Positions 41,303 through 50,035 of a stretch of DNA of 64,000 nt are shown piece by piece. The stretch is from the NCBI RefSeq assembly GCF_002573715.1, contig NZ_PDHM01000028.1, positions 186,001-250,000 on the forward strand. The letters are read 5' to 3'. Origin of the DNA: Paenibacillus sp. EZ-K15. GTDB taxonomy: Bacteria > Bacillota > Bacilli > Paenibacillales > Paenibacillaceae. Positions within the stretch are counted from its first letter, which is position 1. Each line of letters begins with the position of its first letter. The position numbers and the translations under genes were made by a program. The notes beneath the pieces are model-generated. The model saw only the letters and a program-made list of their open reading frames with translations. It did not search any database and had not been told where the DNA came from.

Positions 41303-43045
41303 TTATGTTTCGATGGGAATGGACAACCTTACCCGGGTACCTTGTCCAGACGAGCTGCCGATTTCAAACTGGAACCGGCTTCCGTAGTACAGCTTCAACC
41401 GGTAGATCACGTTCTGAATGCCGATCCGCTCGCCCATCTCGTCCTCGGTATCCAGGTAGCGATAGATGCGTTCTACCTGCTCTGCGGACATGCCTGCCCC
41501 GTTATCCTGAATGTTGCAGATAAGGGCTTGTCCCTCGCGTGCAATATGAACCTCAATGCGCCCCCCGTGCTTGAGCGGCTCGATGCCATGAATGCTGGAA
41601 TTCTCCACAAAAGTAACGATCGCCATCTTCGGTATTTGCAAATATCCCTCTTCTGCGGGGACGTGAACCGAGTAATCAATTTTGTCGCCAAACCGGTATT
41701 TCTGGATTTCAAGGAAACAATGAATAAACTCCACCTCTTCCTTGAGCGTTACCATGTCTTTTTTCCAAACTAAGGAATTGCGGAAGATCTTGGCCATATT
41801 ATGAATGATTTTTGCCGTCTCATCCTCATCCTTCATCAGGCTGCGCATGCGGATGGTCTCCAAGGCGTTAAAGAGGAAGTGCGGATTAATCTGGCTCTGC
41901 AGGGCGTTCAATTGTGCGTGCCTCCGCTGCAGCTCCAAGTTCTTCTTCTGGATATCCGCCACATACACGTCGTTAATCAAGCTCTTGAGCTGCAGGGTCA
42001 TCCGGTTGAATTCACCCGTCAGCTGACCGATTTCGTCACGTGCCTCAGCCTCTTGGATCGTGTCGTAATGCTGGTTCTTGACCTTCTTCATATGTTTGAG
42101 TATCCGTACCAGACGTACGTTCAGGGAACGGCTAATCCAGACGATCACAAGGGTCGGGAGCAGGAAGTTCAAGCAGGTCAGCACAACGACAAACCGCAAG
42201 GACTGATGCACGTCGCGCAGCACCACATCCTCCGGCGTCACGGCCATGATCGTCCAAGAGTTCAGATTGTTGGTCGTGAACGTATCGGTATGAAACTCCA
42301 GAACGTTGTCGCCATGCACGATGCCACTGTACGGTACGGAACCCTGTATGACATCGACTTGCGGATCCGTGGTGTATTCAATATTTCCGGTGCCGCTTAG
42401 AAGATACACTTTGCCCTGTACATTCAGATTGCTCATGATCTGCCGGATCGAGGGCATCCGCATATCGATCTTGAGATACTTGGCATGGTCATCCTGGGAG
42501 CTAAAATAATTCATGCTCCGGATGATGCTAAAGCTGTCCAATTGACCGTTCTTGCCCGTACGCATCACGATCGGCTGGGTTACGTTCTTGCCCGCGATCG
42601 CCTTGTACCAAGCTTCTTCCTTCACCTGGTCATCGATATAATTGATGCCCCCGGAATACAGCAGGGTTGGATTATCCACATACACCGTAATCTCGCTCAC
42701 CGAATTGTATACAGCACTGCCTGAATTCAAAATGCGGCGGAGATAGGTATCATAGGCCTCGATATAATCAGCCGGATGATCGTACACCGTCTCCACGATC
42801 TCGTTCAATTGAATGTCCGTGTAGAAGACGGAGGATATCTCCAGCGCGTCCTCGACTTCACGGCGGAACTCATTCTTCATCTGCTCAAGCGCCACCGTTA
42901 TATCCTGGATCCGCTGCTCCCTCACGCTGCCGGATGTCACGTTGTAGAAGATGAGATTGGTGACCAGGATGGGCAAAAATACGGCCAGGAAATACATTAG
43001 CAGCATCTTGTCCCGCAGACGGACGTTATTGAGGCTTGGTTTCAT
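41303..43045 (-). CDS. yesM: YesM-type sensor histidine kinase of the aldouronate cluster
   Basis: A 580-residue membrane sensor. The first helix is at residues 13-33 (MLLMYFLAVFLPILVTNLIFY), the extracellular Cache-like sensor spans about 34-280, the second helix is near 282-303, and HAMP follows. The phospho-acceptor is in SQINPHFLFNALETIR, and the ATPase domain has VENSSIHGIEP and IQDNGAGMS. It overlaps the stop of yesN by four bases. In the related Paenibacillus cluster this pair controls transport and processing of aldouronates. The exact signal is inferred. Confidence 0.93.
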   Translation of the reverse strand: MKPSLNNVRLRDKMLLMYFLAVFLPILVTNLIFYNVTSGSVREQRIQDITVALEQMKNEFRREVEDALEISSVFYTDIQLNEIVETVYDHPADYIEAYDTYLRRILNSGSAVYNSVSEITVYVDNPTLLYSGGINYIDDQVKEEAWYKAIAGKNVTQPIVMRTGKNGQLDSFSIIRSMNYFSSQDDHAKYLKIDMRMPSIRQIMSNLNVQGKVYLLSGTGNIEYTTDPQVDVIQGSVPYSGIVHGDNVLEFHTDTFTTNNLNSWTIMAVTPEDVVLRDVHQSLRFVVVLTCLNFLLPTLVIVWISRSLNVRLVRILKHMKKVKNQHYDTIQEAEARDEIGQLTGEFNRMTLQLKSLINDVYVADIQKKNLELQRRHAQLNALQSQINPHFLFNALETIRMRSLMKDEDETAKIIHNMAKIFRNSLVWKKDMVTLKEEVEFIHCFLEIQKYRFGDKIDYSVHVPAEEGYLQIPKMAIVTFVENSSIHGIEPLKHGGRIEVHIAREGQALICNIQDNGAGMSAEQVERIYRYLDTEDEMGERIGIQNVIYRLKLYYGSRFQFEIGSSSGQGTRVRLSIPIET

Positions 43046-44652
43046 CGATCCGTCCCTTCGGACGCAGCCTCCTTCATCAAGCGGCTCCGGTACTCGCTTG
43101 GCGTCATTCGCTCCAACTTCTCGAATTGCGTAACGAAATAGTCCGGGTTGCCAAAGCCGACCCCTTCCGCCACCTCATAGATGCGCAGATCCGTCTGGCG
43201 CAGCAATCGCTTCGCTTCGTTCACGCGCAGCTGCAGCAGGAAATCATTAAAGTACATGCCATATGCTTTTTTGAAGAGCTGTCCCAGATAAACCGGGTTC
43301 ATATAGAACTTCCCTGCGATACCCTTCAGGCTGATATTCTCATGATAATGGGCTTCGATGTACGCCTTAATCTTCTGAATTCCGCCCTTGTGCTGCTCCT
43401 TGCGAAGACGCGCAATATAATTTGCACTCTCAATCGCAAAATCCGTGAACAGTCGCTTCAGCCCCTGAAGCGACAGGTTACGGTCATGCCACCCGGTCAT
43501 CGGTTCTAGGCTGGATATTTGATTCTGATCCCCATCCATGCTGCCGAGCACCCGGACCACGCCCAGCACGCATTGGTTGATTGCCGTCTTCACCGCTTCG
43601 GGAGCGTACAGCTTCTCCCGGAAGGATTCGAACAGCAAACGAATCGTCACTTCCAGCTTCTCGAAGTGCAGCTCCTCAATCTGCTCCAGAAGCTGTTGGT
43701 AAACCCCCTCTTCCAGCCCGATGTAGTGAAGGGCATGCTGGGAGGCCTCCTCATGGATCACAATGCCGCTCTCATCATAAATGTACTTGTACAGGAGTGA
43801 TTCTTTGGCTGTTTCGTAAGCCTTCTGAATGTGGGACAGCTGCAAAACCGGTTGACCAAAGTAAACAAAGACTCGTTCGTGGCCCGAATTGGCAAGCGAT
43901 TGCTGAATGCGTCTGGCAAATCCCCGCTGACACCCTTGGAACGAGTGCAGGATGCTGCCTGGGACGATGATGCCGATTCGACTGCGGTGCTCATGCAGGT
44001 AGAAGGGCTGTTCTCCACTCGAGATCGCTAGGAGAGTCGCTTCCACCCTGTCCTTGAATTCTGCTCTGCCACCGTCATTGTCGTTCGCCCCCGGAGCCAG
44101 CGGGTGGTCATTCCGCTCGACAAAGACGTAGAACAGATGACCCTCCGGCTGGAGCTCAAGGCGTTGCTCCCATTCCTGCAGCAGCGCCTCATCGGCTTCC
44201 CCTATAATGAGTGATTCCATCAAGGCTCCGGACAGCAGCCTCTCTTCTCTCATGCGGGCCTCGCGGTCTGACTCCAGCCGTTCGCTGAGCCGGACCAGCG
44301 CATGGCTGAATTCCGTCTCGTCAATCGGTTTCAGAATGAAATCATGCACGCCATAGCGGACAGCCTGCTGTGCATAGTTGAAATCATCGTATCCGCTTAC
44401 AATAATGAAATACGGCTTTACGATGTCCTTCGTGACGACATGCCTGATCAGCTCGAGTCCATCCAGCACCGGCATGCGGATATCGGTGATGACCACATCC
44501 GGCTGTAGCCGTTCAATTAGTTCCAGCGCATCTTCCCCGTTGTCCGCCTCATCCACAATTTGAAAGCCGCAGGCTTCCCAATCAATCAGCTTCAGGAGCC
44601 CTTTGCGGGTAAACACCTCGTCATCCACCAATATCGCCCGGTTCCATTGCAC
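43042..44652 (-). CDS. yesN: YesN-type response regulator of the aldouronate cluster
   Basis: A 536-residue regulator starting with GTG 44652 behind GAGGGGGG. The receiver domain has VDDEVFTRKG, Asp57 in VVITDIRMPV and lysine in FILKPIDET. A long linker spans about 135-430. The AraC domain shows NISLKGIAGKFYMNPVYLGQLF and VGFGNPDYFVTQFEKLERMTPSEY. It is coupled to the kinase gene and probably activates the lplA promoter. Confidence 0.93.
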   Translation of the reverse strand: MQWNRAILVDDEVFTRKGLLKLIDWEACGFQIVDEADNGEDALELIERLQPDVVITDIRMPVLDGLELIRHVVTKDIVKPYFIIVSGYDDFNYAQQAVRYGVHDFILKPIDETEFSHALVRLSERLESDREARMREERLLSGALMESLIIGEADEALLQEWEQRLELQPEGHLFYVFVERNDHPLAPGANDNDGGRAEFKDRVEATLLAISSGEQPFYLHEHRSRIGIIVPGSILHSFQGCQRGFARRIQQSLANSGHERVFVYFGQPVLQLSHIQKAYETAKESLLYKYIYDESGIVIHEEASQHALHYIGLEEGVYQQLLEQIEELHFEKLEVTIRLLFESFREKLYAPEAVKTAINQCVLGVVRVLGSMDGDQNQISSLEPMTGWHDRNLSLQGLKRLFTDFAIESANYIARLRKEQHKGGIQKIKAYIEAHYHENISLKGIAGKFYMNPVYLGQLFKKAYGMYFNDFLLQLRVNEAKRLLRQTDLRIYEVAEGVGFGNPDYFVTQFEKLERMTPSEYRSRLMKEAASEGTDR

Positions 44653-44759
44653 GGTATGTCCCCCCTCGCCTGTTCATGCACATCTTCCTGTTCTTCTATC
44701 CGATCAACAGCAAACGCTTTCATATAGTAAGTCTATTGTTCATGCTCCGCATGCAATTG

Positions 44760-46163
44760 TCAATGGATTTGAAAATAGCGCTCGGCATTGCGGTAGCAAA
44801 TGTCCTGGATAATGGCACCGATATATTCATAATCGGCGGGCAATTCCCCTTCCCTGATCCAGTCCCCGAACAGGCGGCACAGCACTCTGCGGAAATATTC
44901 ATGCCTCGGGAACGACATAAAGCTCCTGGAATCGGTCAGCATGCCCACAAAGGTGCTGATCAGCCCCATGGAAGACAACGCGGTGAGCTGCTTCAGCATC
45001 CCTTCCTTCTGATCGTGGAACCACCAAGCGGAACCAAGCTGAAGCTTGCCCTCGACGCCAGCCGATTGGAAATTCCCGATCGTGGTGGCAATCATCTCGT
45101 AATGGGAAGAGTACAAGCTGTATACGATGGTTTTCGGAAGCTGATCGTTCCTGTCGAGCCTGCTCAAAAATCCGTTCAGGCTTTCCGCCAGATGGAAATC
45201 AAGAATCGAGTCATACCCGCTGTCCTTGCCGATCTTCGCGAACATGCGCGCATTATTGTTCCGAATCGCCCCAATGTGCAGCTGCATGGTCCAGCCCTTG
45301 GCGTGGTACATTTCCCCAAGCTTGAGCAGGGTGTAGGTGCGATATTTCCGTTCCTCAAGCGGTGTGATGCTGCCCCCGCTGATCGCTTTGTTGTAAATGT
45401 CCGCAACCTCTTGTTTATCGGCTTGTTCGCAAGGAAACGCGCCGAAGCCGTGATCCGACAGGCGACAGCCATGATCGTGAAAATATTGAATCCGTTCTTG
45501 CAGTGCATCCAGCAACCCTTGATAAGTATCCACAGCTAAACTGGCCGTCGTTCCTATAGTCTCGACATAGGAAGCGAAGTCGGGGTGCGTGAGATCCAGG
45601 ACCCGATCCGGACGGAATGCAGGGGCAACGACGGTGGACAGCTCCCCATGATTGCGAATGGCGCGATGAAACTCCAACGAATCGACGGGATCATCCGTCG
45701 TGCAGGCCACTTTGACCTTGAATTTCTCCAGAATTCCGCCTGCCCGCAAGGCAGGAGCCTTCAGCTGCTCATTGCAAGCTTCCCAGATCTCCTTGGCATT
45801 GTCTGCGGTCAACCGCTCTTGAATCCCGAAATAGCGGGTCAGCTCCAGATGAGTCCAGTGATAGAGCGGATTGCCCACCAATCGCGGAACGCATTCCGCC
45901 CAAGCCATAAACTTCGCTTCGGCACTTGCGCTGCCGGTAATCAGCTCTTCGTCGACGCCGAGCCAGCGCATCGCCCTCCACTTGTAATGATCCCCATCCA
46001 GCCATAGCTCCGTCAGGTTATCAAACTGCCGGTTGATGGCAATATCCTTCGGGTTTAAATGGTTGTGGTAATCGAATATCGGCATCCCTTCCGCATAATC
46101 ATAAAAGAGTTTCTTCGCGCTGTTGCTGTTTAGGAGCAGATTTTCCGTGTCCAAACGGCTCAT
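44760..46163 (-). CDS. uxaC: Uronate isomerase (glucuronate/galacturonate isomerase)
   Basis: A 467-residue cytoplasmic metal-dependent isomerase converting glucuronate to fructuronate. The N-terminal FDYHNHLNPKDIAINR carries the metal-binding histidines. HYKWRAMRWLGVDEELITG and CTTDDPVDSLEFH are characteristic, as is MQLHIGAIRNNNARMF. ATG 46163 has GGAGG seven bases upstream; a longer frame crosses the operator. It is divergent from a GntR regulator and two further glucuronate genes. It would take glucuronate released by the GH67 enzyme. Confidence 0.95.
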   Translation of the reverse strand: MSRLDTENLLLNSNSAKKLFYDYAEGMPIFDYHNHLNPKDIAINRQFDNLTELWLDGDHYKWRAMRWLGVDEELITGSASAEAKFMAWAECVPRLVGNPLYHWTHLELTRYFGIQERLTADNAKEIWEACNEQLKAPALRAGGILEKFKVKVACTTDDPVDSLEFHRAIRNHGELSTVVAPAFRPDRVLDLTHPDFASYVETIGTTASLAVDTYQGLLDALQERIQYFHDHGCRLSDHGFGAFPCEQADKQEVADIYNKAISGGSITPLEERKYRTYTLLKLGEMYHAKGWTMQLHIGAIRNNNARMFAKIGKDSGYDSILDFHLAESLNGFLSRLDRNDQLPKTIVYSLYSSHYEMIATTIGNFQSAGVEGKLQLGSAWWFHDQKEGMLKQLTALSSMGLISTFVGMLTDSRSFMSFPRHEYFRRVLCRLFGDWIREGELPADYEYIGAIIQDICYRNAERYFQIH

Positions 46164-46198
46164 GTGATCGCCTCCGATTCTTATTTCGATTTTCAGTT

Positions 46199-46228
46199 CC
46201 ATACTACCATACAAGTATGGTAGTATGG
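46199..46228. promoter_or_regulatory. 30-bp perfect inverted repeat between uxaC and the GntR gene
   Basis: CCATACTACCATAC (46199-46212) and GTATGGTAGTATGG (46215-46228) are exact reverse complements with AA between them. The site lies in the short divergent promoter region. Its half-site repeats the motif TACCATAC, as expected for a FadR/UxuR-type GntR operator acting on both genes. Confidence 0.75.
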
Positions 46229-46249
46229 AATACATTAGGAGGTGATGCA

Positions 46250-46927
46250 GTGGTAGAATCTTTGCGATTACAGCCAGGATCGGCCGGAAATATCGTGTAC
46301 TCCCGGCTTAAACAGCAGATTGTCAGTCTGGAGCTGCCGCCGGGAACCGCTCTATCCGAGAAGGAGGTTTCCCTATCCTTCGAGGTCAGCCGGACGCCGG
46401 TACGGGAAAGCTTTGTCCGTTTGGCCCAGGAGGACCTTGTGGTTGTGCTTCCCCAGCGCGGCACGCGCGTCTCGCTCATCGATTCGGAGCTGGTCGAGGA
46501 AGCGCGCTTCATGCGTGAACAGCTGGAGAAGGCCGTGGTCCGGCTTGCCTGCGAAAGCTTTCCCGAGGATAAACTCGCCGAGCTGGAGCAAAATCTGTCC
46601 GAGCAAAGCGAGAGCATCGAGAAGCATGACGGCAAGCACATGTTTGAACTGGATGAGGCCTTTCACCGTATTTTGTTCGAAGGCTGCCGTAAGGTCGGTA
46701 CATGGAACGTGCTGCAGCAGATGAATGCTCATCTAAACCGGAGCCGGATGTTATGGTTGTCCGCCGATCCGAATTGGACCAACCTGTACGAGCAGCATCG
46801 GGAGATCGCGGACGCGATTGCACGCCATGACGCCGATCATGCCGAACGGGAAATGCAGGCGCATCTGAGCCTGATCATCTCCAATCTGGCCGTGCTGAAA
46901 GAGAAGCATCCCGATTATTTTAAATAA
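46250..46927 (+). CDS. GntR-family regulator (FadR/UxuR type)
   Basis: A 225-residue regulator from GTG 46250, which has GGAGG seven bases upstream. The N-terminal winged helix reads IVYSRLKQQIVSLELPPG, LSEKEVSLSFEVSRTPVRE and VLPQRGTRVS. The C-terminal FCD domain (about 75-220) has FELDEAFHRILFEGC with metal-binding histidine and HREIADAIARHDAD. It lies between uxaC and uxuA and probably represses both sides until fructuronate or a related uronate appears. The exact effector is inferred. Confidence 0.9.
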   Translation: MVESLRLQPGSAGNIVYSRLKQQIVSLELPPGTALSEKEVSLSFEVSRTPVRESFVRLAQEDLVVVLPQRGTRVSLIDSELVEEARFMREQLEKAVVRLACESFPEDKLAELEQNLSEQSESIEKHDGKHMFELDEAFHRILFEGCRKVGTWNVLQQMNAHLNRSRMLWLSADPNWTNLYEQHREIADAIARHDADHAEREMQAHLSLIISNLAVLKEKHPDYFK

Positions 46928-47050
46928 GCCTATGGCAGTGGATAGACTTTAACCGACTCGCAGGCTTCCATCTTGGCAGTGCACTCGTAACTTGCAAAAT
47001 TCCCAGCAGCTTTGCGTTAACTCCTTAAACTTGTAAAGGCGGTGAAGAAA

Positions 47051-48148
47051 ATGCGCATGGTATTCAGGTGGTTTGGTGAGGGCAACGATACGGTCTCGCT
47101 GGATCAGATTAGACAAATCCCCGGCGTGGAGGGCATCGTATGGGCACTTCACGATATTCCTGTCGGCGAGGAATGGCCGATGGAGCGGATTGAAGAAGTC
47201 GTGGGCCAGGCCAAAGCGTACGGCCTTCATATTGACGTCGTGGAAAGTGTGAATGTGCATGAGGATATTAAGCTTGGACTTCCCTCGCGTGATCAGTACA
47301 TAGCCAACTACATCCGGACGATTGAGAAATTGGGCCAGGTCGGCGTCAAAGTCATCTGCTACAATTTCATGCCGGTATTTGACTGGGCTAGAACCGATCT
47401 TCATAAGCAGTCAGCCGATGGATCGACGGCTCTCTTCTTTGAGAAAGCCAAAATCCACGGCACTGATCCGATGGAGCTGGTTCAGACGATCAACCGAAAC
47501 AGCAAGCTTACGATGCCAGGCTGGGAACCGGAGCGTTTGGCACATCTGACCTCCCTGTTCGAAGCATACCGCGGCGTTACCGAGGACGATCTGTGGCGCA
47601 ATCTCGAATATTTCTTAAGCGCCGTCATCCCGGCTGCCGAGAAGAACGGCATTCGAATGGCCATTCACCCGGATGACCCGCCTTGGCCGATCTTCGGTCT
47701 GCCGCGGGTCATTACCAGCCAGGACAATCTGCGGAAATTCCTCAAGCTATATGATAGCCCGGCGAACAGCTTGACCCTGTGCAGCGGCTCGCTTGGCGCC
47801 AATCCGGACAATGACATCGTCTCCATGATCCATGAGTTCCACGACCGGATTCCGTTCGCGCACATCCGGAACGTACGAGTCTATGAGAATGGCGATTTCA
47901 TCGAAACGTCCCACCGCACCGAGGACGGTACCGTCGATATTTCCGGCATCGTGCAGGCCTATCATGACAACGGTTTCACTGGATATGTAAGGCCCGATCA
48001 CGGGCGGCATATCTGGGGTGAGCAGTGCCGTCCGGGTTACGGTCTGTATGACCGCGCCCTCGGCATTATGTATCTCTGGGGGCTGTGGGACGCTTACAGC
48101 CGGGAGCGTGCGGGAAGCGCAGCTCAACTGAAGGAGGCCGTTCAATGA
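47051..48148 (+). CDS. uxuA: Mannonate dehydratase
   Basis: A 365-residue enzyme that dehydrates D-mannonate to 2-keto-3-deoxygluconate. It begins MRMVFRWFGEGNDTVSLDQI, typical for UxuA. Further marks are IPGVEGIVWALHDIPVGEEW, CYNFMPVFDWARTDL, RMAIHPDDPPWPIFGLPR and a closing GYVRPDHGRHIWGEQ. ATG 47051 is chosen over GTG 47042 because the family starts MRMVFRW. Its TGA overlaps the ATG of the next gene. It is the last step before the KDG kinase, which is not in the window. Confidence 0.95.
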   Translation: MRMVFRWFGEGNDTVSLDQIRQIPGVEGIVWALHDIPVGEEWPMERIEEVVGQAKAYGLHIDVVESVNVHEDIKLGLPSRDQYIANYIRTIEKLGQVGVKVICYNFMPVFDWARTDLHKQSADGSTALFFEKAKIHGTDPMELVQTINRNSKLTMPGWEPERLAHLTSLFEAYRGVTEDDLWRNLEYFLSAVIPAAEKNGIRMAIHPDDPPWPIFGLPRVITSQDNLRKFLKLYDSPANSLTLCSGSLGANPDNDIVSMIHEFHDRIPFAHIRNVRVYENGDFIETSHRTEDGTVDISGIVQAYHDNGFTGYVRPDHGRHIWGEQCRPGYGLYDRALGIMYLWGLWDAYSRERAGSAAQLKEAVQ

Positions 48149-49080
48149 GTGAGGTAAATATCCATGCAGCGGGTACATCTGAACCCGGACCAAGCGGAGT
48201 TTCTCATGAATCCACGGCGCAAGAGACGCCATCCCTCCCCATTCATCCGTCATTAAACGGGAAGACGGTTGTCATTACGGGCGGCTCCGGGGTGCTCTGC
48301 CGAGCAATGGCTCTGGAGCTGGGTCGGCAAGGCGCCAAGGTCGCCGTCTTGAATCGTACGGCCGAGAAAGGGCAGCAGGTAGCGGACGAAATTACGGCTG
48401 CCGGCGGTACAGCGATTGCCGTTCCCTGTGATGTAACGGATATGGAAAGCGTCCGGCAAGCCGAGAAGGCTGTGCGCGAGTCTTTCGGACCCTGCGACAT
48501 CCTTATTAACGGAGCCGGCGGCAACCGGAAAGACGCGAATACAACCAACGAGATTTTCCGTCCGGAGGATGTGGGGCAGCCGGATCTGACAACCTTCTTC
48601 GGGCTAAGTGTGCCTGGCTTCCGCAGCGTATTCGATTTGAACTTCATCGGCACGCTGATACCGACGCAAATCTTTGCGGAAGGGATGCTGGGGCGTCCCG
48701 GGGCCGTCGTGCTGAATATCTCGTCCATGAGCGCACCGAGCCCGATGACCAAGGTTCCGGCTTATAGTGCAGCCAAAGCGGCCATCAACAACTTTACGCA
48801 GTGGCTGTCCGTGCATCTCGCGGAATCCGGCATTCGCGTGAACGCGATTGCGCCAGGCTTCTTCCTGACCGAGCAGAACCGCAATCTGCTGACCCATAGT
48901 GACGGTTCATTAACCGAGCGCTCTCATAAAATCATCTCCCATACCCCCATGAGGCGGTTCGGCGTGCCGGAGGATCTGCTCGGCACCCTGCTCTGGCTTG
49001 TGGATGATCAGACCTCCGGGTTCGTCACCGGAACGGTGATTCCCGTAGACGGCGGCTTCATGGCTTATTCCGGGGTATAA
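48145..49080 (+). CDS. SDR-type D-mannonate oxidoreductase (fructuronate reductase, YjmF/UxuB-like)
   Basis: A 311-residue short-chain dehydrogenase with an N-terminal extension of about 35 residues. The cofactor motif is TGGSGVLCRAMA, then INGAGGNRKDANT in place of the usual NNAG, the catalytic Ser in NISSMSAPS, and YSAAKAAIN. In Bacillus the analogous YjmF reduces fructuronate to mannonate and lies in the same kind of operon. It overlaps uxuA by four bases (ATGA). With uxaC and uxuA it completes glucuronate to 2-keto-3-deoxygluconate. Assignment is by family and context. Confidence 0.9.
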   Translation: MSEVNIHAAGTSEPGPSGVSHESTAQETPSLPIHPSLNGKTVVITGGSGVLCRAMALELGRQGAKVAVLNRTAEKGQQVADEITAAGGTAIAVPCDVTDMESVRQAEKAVRESFGPCDILINGAGGNRKDANTTNEIFRPEDVGQPDLTTFFGLSVPGFRSVFDLNFIGTLIPTQIFAEGMLGRPGAVVLNISSMSAPSPMTKVPAYSAAKAAINNFTQWLSVHLAESGIRVNAIAPGFFLTEQNRNLLTHSDGSLTERSHKIISHTPMRRFGVPEDLLGTLLWLVDDQTSGFVTGTVIPVDGGFMAYSGV

Positions 49081-49109
49081 CGGATTATTTCCTTAACCTG
49101 ATACAGCAG

Positions 49110-49156
49110 CAGGGCCGGTTTAAGATCCTATGATCTTAAAACCGGCCCTGTTTTTT
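49110..49156 (+). terminator. Terminator of the uxuA-SDR operon
   Basis: CAGGGCCGGTTTAAGATC pairs with GATCTTAAAACCGGCCCTG, followed by six T. The sigma-factor gene ends four bases beyond on the other strand and may share the stem. Confidence 0.88.
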
Positions 49157-49159
49157 GTA

Positions 49160-50035
49160 TCACGACAATTGTATATGTCTGAGTTTATCCGGATTTGCCA
49201 CGGTATAAATCGTTTCGATCCGATTGTTTTTAAAAGCAAAAGAATAAATAAATTGGACTCCGTTATCCAACTGGATCCGCATTCCCGGCAGACCATTGAC
49301 GGTAAGATAAGAGTATACATATTTTCCTTCATACATTTTAAGCAGGTTCAGATGCAATTGGATCACTTTATGGACTCCAACCACAGGAATTTGCGCCGCT
49401 CTGACTTTACCGCCACCGTCCGTATAGAACACAACATTCTCGTTTAACAGCTCCAGCAGCTTATTCGTGTTCCCCTGTAAGAGGGAGTCCACAAATTCCT
49501 TGATTTGCGCCTCCGCCACCGAGATCGATGGACTCTGATCAGGAACAAAATGAATGCTGCCCTTAGCACGGCGGAAGATTTGACGACAATTGGCACTGCT
49601 TTTTCCCAGAATTTCAGCTATTTCATCATAGGAATAGTGGAAAATCTCACGAAGAAGGAACACGGCTCTTTCTACCGCGTTGAGCTGCTGAAGGAGTAAC
49701 AGGTACGCTGTAGAGATGGACTCTTGCTGCTCTACGATATGAGATGGGTCCGTCTCTGACGCCATATTCTCGATCAGGGGTTCCGGCAGCCAAGGGCCGA
49801 CGTACAGCTCACGTTTTTTGGCAGAAGAGCGCAACAGATCCAAACAACGATTCGTTACGATTTTGTACAGAAACGCTCTCTCATTGCGAATACCCTCCGG
49901 GTGGGGCAATTGGTTATAACTGATGAAAGCCTCCTGCACGATATCTTCCGCATCCATCACACTTCCCAGCATTCGGTAAGCTAACGAGAAAAGAGCGGAT
50001 CGATAGGTTTTATACAATGACTCTGTGCTCATCAT
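49160..50035 (-). CDS. ECF41-type RNA polymerase sigma factor with SnoaL-like C-terminal domain
   Basis: A 291-residue sigma factor. Region 2 (about 5-70) has AYRMLGSVMDAEDIVQEAFI, and region 4 (about 115-165) has LREIFHYSYDEIAEILGKSSANCRQIFRRAKG. A SnoaL-like domain of about 110 residues follows (IKEFVDSLLQGNTNKLLELL, with DGGGKVRAAQIPVVG), which is the ECF41 hallmark and acts as a built-in control domain instead of an anti-sigma factor. ATG 50035 has AAGGA six bases upstream; the next codon is also ATG. It overlaps the 3' end of the oxidoreductase gene by about 26 bases. Confidence 0.9.
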   Translation of the reverse strand: MMSTESLYKTYRSALFSLAYRMLGSVMDAEDIVQEAFISYNQLPHPEGIRNERAFLYKIVTNRCLDLLRSSAKKRELYVGPWLPEPLIENMASETDPSHIVEQQESISTAYLLLLQQLNAVERAVFLLREIFHYSYDEIAEILGKSSANCRQIFRRAKGSIHFVPDQSPSISVAEAQIKEFVDSLLQGNTNKLLELLNENVVFYTDGGGKVRAAQIPVVGVHKVIQLHLNLLKMYEGKYVYSYLTVNGLPGMRIQLDNGVQFIYSFAFKNNRIETIYTVANPDKLRHIQLS

